From positions 1-64,000 of the forward strand of contig NZ_QEWW01000007.1 in assembly GCF_003121895.1 (NCBI RefSeq): a stretch of 64,000 bases of DNA, written 5' to 3'. This stretch comes from Ignatzschineria cameli. Lineage in GTDB: Bacteria > Pseudomonadota > Gammaproteobacteria > Cardiobacteriales > Wohlfahrtiimonadaceae. The notes beneath the pieces were generated by a model. The model made no database searches, was not told the DNA's origin, and was given only the letters and a program-made list of their open reading frames with translations. This document shows, piece after piece, positions 9,344 to 18,725 of the stretch (within the stretch, counting starts at the first letter, position 1; every line of letters begins with the position of its first letter). The translations under genes and the position numbers were made by a program.

Positions 9344-11020
9344 CTAACTTTGGCTTTTTTCTACTCTCTCCAAATACTTCCGGTACGCTACAAATCCTGA
9401 GAGATAATGTTCCACGTCATCGATCCGAACACGGAAAGCATGATGGCGAATAAAGAAGCCATCGAGAATCCTGCGTGGATTTTTAAAGAACATCGCAACT
9501 TCTGGATAGAAAAAACCATTCATTAAATAACGTGCACGATACTCCAATGCCCGATAAAACTTATCAATATCAAACCCTTCTAAAAGGTGTGATACTTTTT
9601 TATCTTCCTGCATACGCGATATCATTCGCTCAGCTGCCATCATTAACTCTAAAAGCGTAGGGAATGTTGTAATACGATTTAATACAAAATCGAGATGATC
9701 CCGAACATTATCTAATCCAAATTGATAATACTTAGGATCAGGATTATAAAGCGTTAATTCATTGACACAGTAACTTTGCCAATGATCATGTGCTTCCCAA
9801 TGCTTATTCGCAATAAAATAATCAAACGCCTTCTCCACCGATGCTAACCAACGGGGATCTTTCGTAATACCATAAAGACGCATTAAGCCAAAAGCAGCTT
9901 CTCCATCATAATAGATGGTTCTATTTTCTGCCTTGATACTTAAATCAGGATAATTAAGCACATGAATATAGCGACCACCCTCTTGTTGCATAAAGAGAAT
10001 ACCATTTGCTAAATGCTCCATTAATTCTAAGTAGCGCTTATCGCCGGTAATCTCTGTATATTTTGCATAAGCTAAAATGGAAACCGCATTTCCGCCAAGC
10101 TTAATCTCATCTCCAACATCAACAAGAAATGCTGCTTTTTCTCCACTAGGTAATACTTCAATTTTAATAAGTTCTTTTTCTAAATAATCTAAAGCTCGAT
10201 CAATTGCCTGCTTCTGCTCGGGCTTTTGGCAAACCTCCCATCCTTCCAATAATGCGTAGGTAGAACTAGCATGTCGCAGCGCGTTGTAGGTCGGAATGGG
10301 GCGATCAAAACAAGGGAACCATCCATAATGATAAAAACCATTCGACTTAACCTGTTTTGCTAAATATTCCGTACTTTTATGAACAATTTCTGTAACTGTT
10401 TCTTGATTCCACTGATCGATAATACGATAGCCACTGTTGCGCCCTTCAGACTCTATCTCATAACTTTCTAATCCATCAGTAAAAACTGCATATGTCTTAA
10501 AACGATAGATTAATTCACCCTCTGATTGTGGCCAGCTAAGTTCTCTCCTAAAGCGTCTTCGAGAATAGTTTTTTAAATTTCTCTCATTCGCAACTGCAAC
10601 AGAACTATCTGAGTGATATAAGATCGCATTTCCATAAAGCTCATGCTCTAAAAGTGCTGTTTTGAAATCTTCTGTTAAAGATATTCCATAACGAAAATAA
10701 CTTCTTTTCGTTCTTGCTAATCTTTTTTGAAATTCATCCCATTGAAGTGCTTCAACTTCCCGAACTATCTCAACACGCAACCAAGCAGGCTTTAACCAAT
10801 TTTTAAGGCGCCAACGCTTTAAAGCTTCTACCCCTTTCTGCCAAGCATCTTCAAAATCATCTCCTGTAGCAATTTCAACATTTGCTCGCTCTTTACTATC
10901 CGATATAGCAAAAAATAGAATCGTAGGAGGATGACTTTCTGGAAGATCTATTTGAGGTGACTTTTCCAAAACAGTTAACATCTTCTCTTTAGCGTTATCT
11001 AACAAGCTTTTCAATGCCAT
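9344..11020 (-). CDS. Predicted helical-barrel (six-hairpin-like) protein, function unknown
   Basis: A 558-aa protein with no signal peptide. Residues 1-190 form an alpha/beta-looking N-terminal domain that I do not recognise with certainty. Residues about 205-550 are predominantly helical with repeated aromatic-rich hairpins (YHYGWFPCFDRPIPTYNALRH, GGNAVSILAYAKYTEITGD, YYDGEAAFGLMRLYGITKD, HDHWQSYCVNELTLYNPDPKY), typical of alpha/alpha six-hairpin glycosidase or epimerase-like folds. It is first in the minus-strand series of three genes ending at the ATP-grasp gene, so a role in making or trimming a surface polymer is plausible but unproven. The AGGAATAGCGC before ATG 11020 supports the start. 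Confidence 0.6.
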   Translation of the reverse strand: MALKSLLDNAKEKMLTVLEKSPQIDLPESHPPTILFFAISDSKERANVEIATGDDFEDAWQKGVEALKRWRLKNWLKPAWLRVEIVREVEALQWDEFQKRLARTKRSYFRYGISLTEDFKTALLEHELYGNAILYHSDSSVAVANERNLKNYSRRRFRRELSWPQSEGELIYRFKTYAVFTDGLESYEIESEGRNSGYRIIDQWNQETVTEIVHKSTEYLAKQVKSNGFYHYGWFPCFDRPIPTYNALRHASSTYALLEGWEVCQKPEQKQAIDRALDYLEKELIKIEVLPSGEKAAFLVDVGDEIKLGGNAVSILAYAKYTEITGDKRYLELMEHLANGILFMQQEGGRYIHVLNYPDLSIKAENRTIYYDGEAAFGLMRLYGITKDPRWLASVEKAFDYFIANKHWEAHDHWQSYCVNELTLYNPDPKYYQFGLDNVRDHLDFVLNRITTFPTLLELMMAAERMISRMQEDKKVSHLLEGFDIDKFYRALEYRARYLMNGFFYPEVAMFFKNPRRILDGFFIRHHAFRVRIDDVEHYLSGFVAYRKYLERVEKSQS

Positions 11021-11154
11021 GCGCTATTCCTATAAGTTGTGATTTACATTGGGTATTTTAGATACGACAAAGATTATATCAATATATATTTACATAAGAG
11101 CAAATAATCAATCAAAAATTGGCATAATCCTAAAGCAACTAAAGACAAAATATA

Positions 11155-11178
11155 AAAAATGAAAAATGAAAAATGAAA
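11155..11178. repeat. Short tandem repeat, 7-bp unit
   Basis: TGAAAAA is repeated about three times in tandem upstream of the 558-aa gene, in a stretch with no coding frame. It could be a length-variable spacer, but nothing shows it is used. Confidence 0.5.
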
Positions 11179-11255
11179 AATATTATTTAATGCAAACCAT
11201 TAAACCACTCTAGAGATCGAGCTTACTAAGTTTTTCAAAAAATTAACTTATTATA

Positions 11256-11480
11256 CTAAATATTGATAATTGCTCCATATATCGTCATAAAAAGTACATA
11301 GAGCGCCGGGAGTAGAATCATCACACCGATCAATCCACAGACAACAAGTAAAAGCTTCATGATTGTTGCTTTTTTTCTCCAAAACTTATAGACAAAGAAG
11401 AGAAATAGAATCGCAACGATGAGATAGATTGGCCAATAAAAAAAGGCAAAGAAAAAAAGGTCTGCCAAATATTCTTCCAT
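11256..11480 (-). CDS. Small two-helix membrane protein, unknown
   Basis: A 74-aa protein with two strongly hydrophobic segments: about residues 6-28 (FFFAFFYWPIYLIVAILFLF) and 40-65 (LLLVVCGLIGVMILLPALYV). They are separated by a short basic loop KFWRKKATIMK, which by the positive-inside rule puts the loop in the cytoplasm. No family was recognised. ATG 11480 is preceded by AGGAAGAGC, a fair ribosome site. It stands alone, with several hundred bases of AT-rich sequence on either side. Confidence 0.55.
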   Translation of the reverse strand: MEEYLADLFFFAFFYWPIYLIVAILFLFFVYKFWRKKATIMKLLLVVCGLIGVMILLPALYVLFMTIYGAIINI

Positions 11481-11861
11481 GGAATGCTCTTCCTATTTTT
11501 GTAACTTATTAAAAATAATCTAGTTATCTGATTATCTAAATGGCGCTTCTACTAAACCAATCTAATCCAGAATATGAATTAAATAGTATGAACAGATTCT
11601 ATTCTCTTCATTTTATGGAGATCCTTTTGATAGAGAATTGTAAAGATTTAATAGAGAATATTTTCGATTCCTCCATTACCAGCTCATTCTCTACAGTATC
11701 ATAGAGAGATTTGAAAGAGATAAAACTAAAAAGAGAATAAACCTTAATGATAGGCATAAAAAAGAGCTATACAGCATTGCTTTTTTTGCTGTTAGCTCTT
11801 TCTACGAATCTTAAAGATACTCAATATTAGGATGATGGGGGTACTGAAAACCCCACATATG
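11481..11861. other. Intergenic stretch, no gene seen
   Basis: This stretch between the small membrane protein and the tRNA-Ser terminator has scattered AGAGAAT-like words but no open frame with a ribosome site and no further RNA gene. Confidence 0.5.
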
Positions 11862-11889
11862 AAAAAGCCCTGAAAAATCAGGGCTTTAT
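11862..11889 (-). terminator. Rho-independent terminator of tRNA-Ser
   Basis: A perfect 10-bp stem (AAAGCCCTGA at 11864-11873 with TCAGGGCTTT at 11878-11887), a 4-nt loop, and a run of T in the minus-strand transcript. It lies 10 bases past the tRNA 3' end. Confidence 0.85.
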
Positions 11890-11899
11890 ACTCTTAAAA

Positions 11900-11990
11900 T
11901 GGCGGAAAAGGAGGGATTCGAACCCTCGATACGCTACTAACGTATATCCGCTTTCCAGGCGAACGCCTTCAACCACTCGGCCACTTTTCC
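11900..11990 (-). tRNA. tRNA-Ser (anticodon GGA)
   Basis: A class II tRNA of 91 nt with long variable arm and encoded CCA. The acceptor arm begins GGAAAAG and pairs with CTTTTCC; the T arm has GGTTCGAATCC. The anticodon loop CTGGAAA gives GGA, which reads TCC and TCT. It is followed at once by a terminator, so it is likely a single-gene unit. Confidence 0.95.
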
Positions 11991-12060
11991 TAATTTCTCT
12001 CAACCGATTCTTTTTCAGTTGAGGCAGATAAGATACTAAATATTTTCACAATTGACAAGT

Positions 12061-12789
12061 CTATCCCTTAAATAGATAGCGTCCACCACTGACACGATAG
12101 TCGAGCGGTCTCCGTGAGCGCTCAAATTGTTGATATCCCTCTTGCAGGTTATCCCAAAACTCATAGTGAAGTGATTGCTTCTCCCGATTGAGTCTAGACT
12201 TATCCATTTTAAAGGGATAAGCCTGCACTTCAACATAGGGTTGGCCATTTTTTAGCGCAAGCTCAACAAGCCCATAGATCTCCTCAATTTGCGGATCTGT
12301 CATCGCGTAACAACCGACTGAATCACATTTTCCATGCACCATCAGATAGCTTCCTGTCCGCCCTAATGCTCGATCGAAACTATTCGGGAAGCCGAGGTTA
12401 AAAGATTTATAGAAGCGGCTATGGGGATTAAGCGCCTTTCGATCAACACGATAAAATCCCTCCGGCGCTTGATAATCCCCTTCATAGATCTTAGGCCCTA
12501 AGGTTCCGGAATAGTTACAGATTGGATAATTGGAGAAATGGATAAACTCTTTCTTCCCCTTTGGTTTCATCCAAACCTCAAGCATCGCTTCCTCTTTAAA
12601 GATGCGAATTAAGACCTCATCTCCCGGTTTTAAGCCATAATTTTTTAGTCGCTCCGTCAATGGCCCTCCTGAAATATAGGAGGGTGAGGGAGCATTTGAG
12701 TAGGCACTACAAGCCGATAGGATCAACATCACTCCTATCACTTTGATTAGCGCTCTGATCTTCAATTTAAGCGTTGTCTTAACCTTCAT
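12061..12789 (-). CDS. YafK-type murein L,D-transpeptidase family lipoprotein
   Basis: A 242-aa protein with a lipoprotein signal ending in the lipobox LSAC (about residues 26-29), so it should be anchored in an envelope membrane. A YkuD-type catalytic region has HGKCDSVGCYAMTD, the conserved His and Ser-x-Gly-Cys, with Cys as nucleophile. The pattern is that of YafK/DpaA (LdtF), which cuts the Braun-lipoprotein to peptidoglycan link, rather than of the cross-linking YcbB class encoded elsewhere in the window. ATG 12789 was taken because AGAGG lies 9 bases upstream; a GTG two codons earlier is too close to it. It lies 19 bp behind the phosphatase gene, probably in one operon. Confidence 0.8.
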   Translation of the reverse strand: MKVKTTLKLKIRALIKVIGVMLILSACSAYSNAPSPSYISGGPLTERLKNYGLKPGDEVLIRIFKEEAMLEVWMKPKGKKEFIHFSNYPICNYSGTLGPKIYEGDYQAPEGFYRVDRKALNPHSRFYKSFNLGFPNSFDRALGRTGSYLMVHGKCDSVGCYAMTDPQIEEIYGLVELALKNGQPYVEVQAYPFKMDKSRLNREKQSLHYEFWDNLQEGYQQFERSRRPLDYRVSGGRYLFKG

Positions 12790-12808
12790 CGGCACGCGCC
12801 TCTCAACT

Positions 12809-13594
12809 CTAAGCGGAATATTGAAGAAGATCTAATACTTGCTGATGAAGCCCCGGCGTTGCGGCAAGAATCGTCGTAACATCTAGATCGATCGCTTGAC
12901 CATCGAGCGTCGTCATCACGCCACCTGCTTCATTGACAATAATAGAGAGTGCGGCAATGTCGAGAATATTAACATCCGATTCCACAATAATATCCACCTT
13001 ACCTGTCGCTAAGAAGTGATATTGCAAGAAATCGCCAAACCCTCGTGTTGAGTTCATCTGCCCAACCAATTTGCCATAATTGCGCCAATTTTCAGGGTTT
13101 TGTGTTAAGCGCTTAAGATTTCCAGAAGAGAAGACTGCTTGCGAGAGTTGATCGATATCGCTCACAGAGATCTTTTTACCCTCTAAAAATGCCCCTTTCC
13201 CTTTTAGGGCATAGATACGCTCACCCCCATTGAAACAGGGCGCAGTAGAGACCCCTAATACAATCTCCCCTTTATACATCAACGCAATTTGACAGGAGAA
13301 GAGAGGACGACGACGCACAAATGCTTTTGTACCATCGATCGGATCGATCAACCAGATAAAGTCTGAGTTCATATTTTTCTGACCGCTCTCTTCCCCATAG
13401 AATCCATGATCAGGGAAAGCTTGAGAGATATGGTCATAGATTGCTTTCTCTACCGCAATATCCACCTCTGTTACCGGCGTTGCATCAGCTTTAATCTCAA
13501 TCTTAAAGGCATTCTCATCATAAGCTGTTGCGATCAGCTCTCTTGCAATCTCTGAAGCCTCTAACGCACAATCTAAATATTTTTGCATATCCAT
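12809..13594 (-). CDS. Inositol monophosphatase / histidinol-phosphatase family enzyme
   Basis: A 261-aa Mg-dependent phosphatase of the IMPase superfamily. The metal ligands are visible: EES at about 68-70, the DPIDGTK motif at about 88-94, and a late Asp in NILDIAAL (about residue 214). The family includes HisN-type histidinol-phosphatases, inositol monophosphatases and CysQ; length and the GFYGEESG and RRRPLFSCQIAL segments lean toward the HisN-like branch, but no his gene is nearby to decide. Upstream of the L,D-transpeptidase gene with a short spacer, likely cotranscribed. Confidence 0.8.
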   Translation of the reverse strand: MDMQKYLDCALEASEIARELIATAYDENAFKIEIKADATPVTEVDIAVEKAIYDHISQAFPDHGFYGEESGQKNMNSDFIWLIDPIDGTKAFVRRRPLFSCQIALMYKGEIVLGVSTAPCFNGGERIYALKGKGAFLEGKKISVSDIDQLSQAVFSSGNLKRLTQNPENWRNYGKLVGQMNSTRGFGDFLQYHFLATGKVDIIVESDVNILDIAALSIIVNEAGGVMTTLDGQAIDLDVTTILAATPGLHQQVLDLLQYSA

Positions 13595-13743
13595 CTCTAT
13601 CTACTCTTTCTCTCTCAATCTATCTGGTTATTGAAACGCATCAGCGACATCGCTCATCAAGGTCCCGACCAACATCTCCATCAACATCTTCATCAACCTC
13701 GACATAGATATTGATATTGATGACTAGACTGTGATGACTAATA

Positions 13744-13798
13744 TTGATAGCAATTTGATAGCAATTTGATAGCAATTTGATAGCAATTTGATAGCAAT
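13744..13798. repeat. Tandem repeat, five exact 11-bp units
   Basis: TTGATAGCAAT is repeated five times with no mismatch, in the gap between glyQ and the phosphatase gene, about 150 bp upstream of the phosphatase start. An 11-bp spacing is close to one DNA helical turn. Confidence 0.9.
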
Positions 13799-13844
13799 CA
13801 TCACGATCACAATAATCGAGCGCTGTCTGCCTACTTTATCTCAT

Positions 13845-13873
13845 AAAAAAGATGATGGAAAAACCATCATCTT
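13845..13873 (-). terminator. Terminator of glyQ
   Basis: A 10-bp stem (AAGATGATGG at 13849-13858 with CCATCATCTT at 13864-13873) with five-base loop, followed on the minus strand by T6. It lies 14 bases after the glyQ stop and separates it from the phosphatase gene. Confidence 0.85.
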
Positions 13874-13886
13874 CTACACTCTTTTT

Positions 13887-14783
13887 TTATGAATCACGCT
13901 TTAACATTGGGAAACCCAATTTTTCACGCGACTCGTAGTAACTCTTTGCCACCATTCCGGCCATCTTCCGCACGCGCAGAATATAGCCTTGACGTTCTGT
14001 CACAGAGATCGCTTTACGCGCATCGAGTAGGTTAAAAGCATGGGATGCTTTCAGAACCATCTCATATGCCGGCAATGCTAGATCTGCAGCAAGAAGACGT
14101 GTCACCTCTTTTTCATAAAAGTTGAAGGAGTTGAGAAGAAACTCAACATCCGCATGAGAGAAGTTATAGTGTGATTGCTCTACCTCATTTTGATGGAAAA
14201 CATCTCCATAAGTGATCTTCCCAAAAGGGCCATCAGACCAGACAAGATCATAGACACTCTCAACTTCCTGAACATACATCGCAAAACGCTCTAAACCGTA
14301 GGTAATTTCCCCTAAAACAGGTTTACACTCTAAACCGCCCGCCTGCTGGAAGTAGGTAAATTGTGTAACTTCCATACCATTGAGCCAGACTTCCCAACCT
14401 AAGCCCCAAGCACCTAAAGTTGGCGACTCCCAGTCATCTTCTACAAAACGGATATCATGCTTTGTGACATCGATCCCTAACGCCTCTAATGAACCGAGAT
14501 AGAGCTCTTGCATATTCTCGGGAGAGGGTTTAATCGCCACTTGAAATTGGTAGTAGTGCTGAAGACGATTAGGATTCTCCCCATAACGACCATCCGTTGG
14601 ACGCCGAGAAGGTTGAACATAAGCAGCTGCCCATGGCTCAGGCCCTAATGCTCGGAGAAAGGTTGCCGTATGGAATGTTCCCGCACCTACCTCAATATCA
14701 TAAGGCTGGAGTAATGCACATCCCTGCTCTGCCCAATAGGTTTGCAGCGTAAAAATCATCTCTTGAAAGGTCATTTTTTTCAT
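13887..14783 (-). CDS. glyQ: Glycyl-tRNA synthetase alpha subunit
   Basis: A 298-aa protein that charges tRNA-Gly as part of the bacterial alpha2-beta2 synthetase. Family segments are clear: [18 protein letters not shown] at the start, [56 protein letters not shown]. Length agrees with the family. ATG 14783 is the likely start (a TTG two codons upstream is possible). The beta-subunit gene glyS, normally directly downstream, is absent here: glyQ is closed by its own terminator and followed by an unrelated phosphatase gene. Confidence 0.97.
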   Translation of the reverse strand: MKKMTFQEMIFTLQTYWAEQGCALLQPYDIEVGAGTFHTATFLRALGPEPWAAAYVQPSRRPTDGRYGENPNRLQHYYQFQVAIKPSPENMQELYLGSLEALGIDVTKHDIRFVEDDWESPTLGAWGLGWEVWLNGMEVTQFTYFQQAGGLECKPVLGEITYGLERFAMYVQEVESVYDLVWSDGPFGKITYGDVFHQNEVEQSHYNFSHADVEFLLNSFNFYEKEVTRLLAADLALPAYEMVLKASHAFNLLDARKAISVTERQGYILRVRKMAGMVAKSYYESREKLGFPMLKRDS

Positions 14784-14848
14784 ATTCAATATCTTTATTA
14801 AGCTCTATCTTATTGTGTCTTTTATTGTGTATCTTGTTGTATCTTCAC

Positions 14849-14881
14849 TTGATCTTCGTTTGATCTTCGTTTGATCTTTAT
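14849..14881. repeat. Tandem repeat, three 11-bp units
   Basis: TTGATCTTCGT occurs twice exactly and a third time as TTGATCTTTAT, in the presumed promoter region of glyQ. It shares the 11-bp period of the arrays at 13744 and 29927, but not their sequence. Confidence 0.85.
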
Positions 14882-14984
14882 GTGGCTTCTATCTTACTGA
14901 AGATCCATCGGAAGTTGATCATGCGCTGACAGATCCTCTAATCACATCTGTTTTGATAAATTTATTTTGGCTATTATACCCCAA

Positions 14985-17270
14985 TTATTGTCGATTGCGC
15001 GGCTCACCCTCTGCTTCCTCTAAAAAGGTCTCATCATCGAGGATCTCTTGCTCGACACGCTCAATAGGAAGAACTTCTCCCTGACGAAAACGATGTTCAC
15101 GCTGAGGAACTGGAATCTCGATATTATTATCTCTTAATGCACTGTCGATCGCCCACATATAAGCAGCACGAATACCATTAGGACGTTTCACTGCACGAGA
15201 GGTAAGCCAAACAACCAATTCAAATTCGTAGTAATAATCTTTAAAATCCACAAGCCAAACGGCAGGATTACGGCCTGGAATACCCTTCAATGTATGAGGT
15301 AGAGCCTCTGCTGCCGCTAACACCACTTCTCGTACAATCTCCTTATCGGTTCCATAAGCGACTCTAAAGGGGTAACGCATACGGCGCTGTGGCTCTTTGA
15401 GGGTCCAGTTGAGCATCTTGGTATTGATAAACTCAGAGTTAGGAATCACTATATCGACATTATCATTATCGGTAATAATCGTAGCGCGGACATTGATCTC
15501 TTTGACCTCTCCCCAAAGAGGTTTACCACTCTTTTGATCTTGGAGCTCAATAAAGTCTCCGACCTTAATCGAGCGCTCAAAGAGTAGAATTAACCCTGAA
15601 ACAAAGTTATTAACAATCGACTGTAATCCAAATCCCAGTCCAATTGCGAGCGCCCCTGCAACTAAAGCGAAGTTGGTAAAATCGATACCGACGGCAGTCA
15701 ACCCATAGAGAAATCCAAAGAGGATTATGGCGTAATAGGTTAAACGCCCTGCAAGATAGTAGGCGGGTAACTTATCATCCCCACGCTTATTTCCCATGCG
15801 GTTAAAGACGCGATTGAGCCAAAATGCAATCCACCAACAGACAAGGACAATTAAGAGAAATTGGAAGAAACTAATGGAGGTCACCGGCGTATCGCCCACG
15901 GTGAAGAGCGGCGTTCTTAAAAGCTGCTTCACATTGCGCCAAGCATAACTGAGTGTACTCTTCGTGCGATTGATGGTATTCATCAACACACCCTGAAATT
16001 GCAGCAACTGATTCTCTAAAATCCGCCCCATAAATTGGCTATCGGCAATTTCAGTCTGCAGCTTCTGAAGCATTACCGATGTCTCTTGAATCAAGGTTAA
16101 ACGATCATTTGCAATGCCGGCCAGAAAACTATTTTCATTCACTCCCCCGCGAATTTCAATATCTGCTAAGAGAGCATTGGTATTACTCCGCTCTACCTCA
16201 TTCTGATTAAACCAATCTTTCGCTTTAAAGGAGATCTCCTCTAAATTTCGTTGCCGCTCAGCATAATTTTTCTGAATACGTTCAACATCAAGTCCCTCCT
16301 CATCGGAGAGAATCGCTAAGATATCGCGCTCATTTTCATACATATCGAGACGCGCTTCTAAAATCGCTACATTGATCTTCTCTTTTGCAACACGCTGATT
16401 GCGTAATCTTGCAACAGCTTGATCCTCTACAGTCTCATCAGGTAGTAGTAGAAGCTGTGATTGCTCGCGCAGTAATTTAGTATTTGCTTCTTGAAGACGA
16501 ATAATGGTGTTATCGATTCGATCATTGAGCTCATCGAGCTCATCGCTAGTATAGGTTAAGCGGGTAATTGCGACATTTTTGATATCCTGAAGCTCACGAG
16601 ACTCCGACTCAATAATACTTAAGTTTTCACGCAATAAGCGTAAGCGCTCTGTCAATAATGCCTGCTCCGTCTGCAGTGTAATCACCTGCAATGAGGCTAA
16701 GAAACGAGCATGACTTCCCTCTGCGGTCTCAAGATATGAGACAAAGCGATTATTAAGATCTCGGGTAATATCACGATATTGAACATCTTGATCACGAATA
16801 TCTTCTCGAACACTGACAAGTTCGGTGCTCAGCTCCCGCTCACGATGGATAATTGTTAGTAGCTCCCCAATACTATAATGCTCCTTCAATTCAAATTTGA
16901 AGCGCTTTTTCGTAACGCTCTTCTCTTTCAGGGCAACATAAGCAAAGAAGTTCGCACTAATATGGGAGATCTTAGGAAGCTCTCGCTTTAACGACTCTTC
17001 TGGGAGCTTTTGGGATTCATCATCAATTCGCTGGATAAAATCGATCACTGCCTGCCGAAGGTCTCCCGATTTTTTACTCTCAAAGTAGTTCCACCAAGCG
17101 GTATTGAGCGACATAGGATCAGGAAGCATCAACTCCTCTTCTTGACCACTTTCAACTGCGCCTAAACCATTTTGTAGTAGCGAACTGATAGGATGCACCT
17201 GAGAAAAAGCGATACTTAAACTCATCAACATTATCAATAGTAGCGTTGAAGCTCGCTTAATCTTGATCAC
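14985..17270 (-). CDS. Large MscS/MscK-type mechanosensitive channel
   Basis: A 761-aa inner-membrane protein. A signal-type hydrophobic segment sits at residues 9-23 (TLLLIMLMSLSIAFS), then a long periplasmic region rich in heptad-like helices (about 100-430). Membrane helices follow at about 460-485, 500-525 and in the MscS core FALVAGALAIGLGFGLQ (pore helix with Gly/Ala packing), followed by NNFVSGLILLFE, SIKVGDFIEL and the cytoplasmic beta domain with VIPNSEFIN. The MscS core at the C-terminus with a big N-terminal periplasmic domain fits MscK/YbdG-like channels that open on osmotic downshock. GTG 17270 was preferred over GTG 17276 because AGAGG precedes it at suitable distance. Divergent from xseB. 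Confidence 0.85.
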   Translation of the reverse strand: MIKIKRASTLLLIMLMSLSIAFSQVHPISSLLQNGLGAVESGQEEELMLPDPMSLNTAWWNYFESKKSGDLRQAVIDFIQRIDDESQKLPEESLKRELPKISHISANFFAYVALKEKSVTKKRFKFELKEHYSIGELLTIIHRERELSTELVSVREDIRDQDVQYRDITRDLNNRFVSYLETAEGSHARFLASLQVITLQTEQALLTERLRLLRENLSIIESESRELQDIKNVAITRLTYTSDELDELNDRIDNTIIRLQEANTKLLREQSQLLLLPDETVEDQAVARLRNQRVAKEKINVAILEARLDMYENERDILAILSDEEGLDVERIQKNYAERQRNLEEISFKAKDWFNQNEVERSNTNALLADIEIRGGVNENSFLAGIANDRLTLIQETSVMLQKLQTEIADSQFMGRILENQLLQFQGVLMNTINRTKSTLSYAWRNVKQLLRTPLFTVGDTPVTSISFFQFLLIVLVCWWIAFWLNRVFNRMGNKRGDDKLPAYYLAGRLTYYAIILFGFLYGLTAVGIDFTNFALVAGALAIGLGFGLQSIVNNFVSGLILLFERSIKVGDFIELQDQKSGKPLWGEVKEINVRATIITDNDNVDIVIPNSEFINTKMLNWTLKEPQRRMRYPFRVAYGTDKEIVREVVLAAAEALPHTLKGIPGRNPAVWLVDFKDYYYEFELVVWLTSRAVKRPNGIRAAYMWAIDSALRDNNIEIPVPQREHRFRQGEVLPIERVEQEILDDETFLEEAEGEPRNRQ

Positions 17271-17531
17271 AGGCACCTCTTTCTAGATGATTTTTGGGGA
17301 GAGAAAATAAACAGATCGTAAACTGGAAACTAACAGAAAAATTCTGGAAAAATCTGAAATATTGGGTCTCAAAGATCGAGCCCCAAATCTAAAACCGCTT
17401 AAAATCAGCGCCAAAGTGGATTGGACCCCTCAGCTTCGATTCGGTCAGACTTCGGTCTAATATTATTGCATATAGCGCCCACTCAATCTAGAATATGAGA
17501 CCAAATTATTAATTATTTTAAGGAAATAATT

Positions 17532-17756
17532 GTGTCTGAAAAAATAAGTGAAAATAAGAGTGAGAGCTTAAGTATTGAAGCGCAATTAGAGAAACTGAGT
17601 AAAATTTTAGAAGCGCTAGAGAGTGATGAGCTTCCGCTTGATCAATCCTTACAGAAATTTGAAGAAGGGATTCGGTTGACAAAGAGCTGCCAAGCAATGC
17701 TCGAAGCTTCGGAGAAGAAGATTTCTCAACTCCTCTCAACAGAACGTGCTGAATAA
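17532..17756 (+). CDS. xseB: Exodeoxyribonuclease VII small subunit
   Basis: A 74-aa protein of normal XseB length with the family core LEKLSKILEALES, LPLDQSLQKFEEGIRL and CQAMLEASEKKI. It assembles with XseA (not in this window) into the single-strand-specific exonuclease VII. GTG start with AAGGAAA seven bases upstream. It leads the xseB-ispA-dxs operon, an order widespread in gammaproteobacteria. Confidence 0.95.
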   Translation: MSEKISENKSESLSIEAQLEKLSKILEALESDELPLDQSLQKFEEGIRLTKSCQAMLEASEKKISQLLSTERAE

Positions 17757-17840
17757 CCTATAAGCAGTATAAAGAATACAGTATAAGAATATTCAGAGAC
17801 GTTTAAATAACAGATTGACCTATAAGGAGCTTAGCCACTG

Positions 17841-18716
17841 ATGCCTACCGCTTGGTTTACAACGCAACTTCATACCTTTGAAGCCGCATTTACGAAAGCG
17901 CTTGAGAAGATCGATGCCCCTCTACGCCTTAAGGAGGCGCTACTCTATAGTACACTCAATGGTGGAAAACGACTTCGACCACTCTTGACCATCGCAAGTG
18001 GTGAACTGTGTGGAGCAAAGCTCGAAGAGACACTCTCTATCGCATCAGCAATTGAGATGATCCACGCCTACTCATTAGTTCATGATGATCTTCCGGCAAT
18101 GGATGATGATGAGTATCGCCGCGGTAAATTAACCTGCCATAAAGCATATGATGAAGCGACTGCTATTCTCACAGGTGATGCGCTTTTAACGGCAAGCTTT
18201 GAATTTTTAAGTCATATCGAAACTCTCTCTGCAGAGAAAAGATTACAGCTGATTCAGCTCATCTCACACGCGGCGGGAAGTGCCGGAATGGTGGGCGGAC
18301 AATATCTTGATCTTTCATCTGAAAATAGAACCATCTCTCTTCATGAATTAGAGACACTTCACCGCAAAAAGACAGGGGCACTGATTAAAGCCTCTATTTT
18401 AGCAGGAGCAATTGCCGGCAATACGAATCAATCAACTTATGATAAACTATCCGTTTATGCCGATAATATCGGGCTTGCGTTTCAGATTAAAGATGACATT
18501 TTAGACATTACAGGAACGCAAGAAGAGCTCGGTAAAAAACCCGGCAGTGACCTTCTCCAAGAGAAATCCACCTATATCTCTCTTTTAGGTTTAGAAGATT
18601 CGATCGGCAAACTAGATGAACTCACCAATGAAGCAATCGAGTTACTCTCCTCTTTAGGTAAAAAAGCCGAACCACTGATCGATCTGGCTCACTATATCCA
18701 AAAGCGCAATCATTAA
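17841..18716 (+). CDS. ispA: Farnesyl diphosphate synthase / polyprenyl synthase
   Basis: A 291-aa trans-isoprenyl diphosphate synthase that condenses IPP with DMAPP and GPP to make FPP. Both Asp-rich motifs are visible: DDLPAMDDD (about residues 82-90) and DDILD (about 219-223), plus the GGKRLRP entry motif at 39-45. Strong AAGGAG ribosome site. It lies between xseB and dxs, with only 9 bp before dxs, so the operon supplies both an early precursor enzyme and this downstream step. Confidence 0.95.
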   Translation: MPTAWFTTQLHTFEAAFTKALEKIDAPLRLKEALLYSTLNGGKRLRPLLTIASGELCGAKLEETLSIASAIEMIHAYSLVHDDLPAMDDDEYRRGKLTCHKAYDEATAILTGDALLTASFEFLSHIETLSAEKRLQLIQLISHAAGSAGMVGGQYLDLSSENRTISLHELETLHRKKTGALIKASILAGAIAGNTNQSTYDKLSVYADNIGLAFQIKDDILDITGTQEELGKKPGSDLLQEKSTYISLLGLEDSIGKLDELTNEAIELLSSLGKKAEPLIDLAHYIQKRNH

Positions 18717-18725
18717 GGTTTTAGC

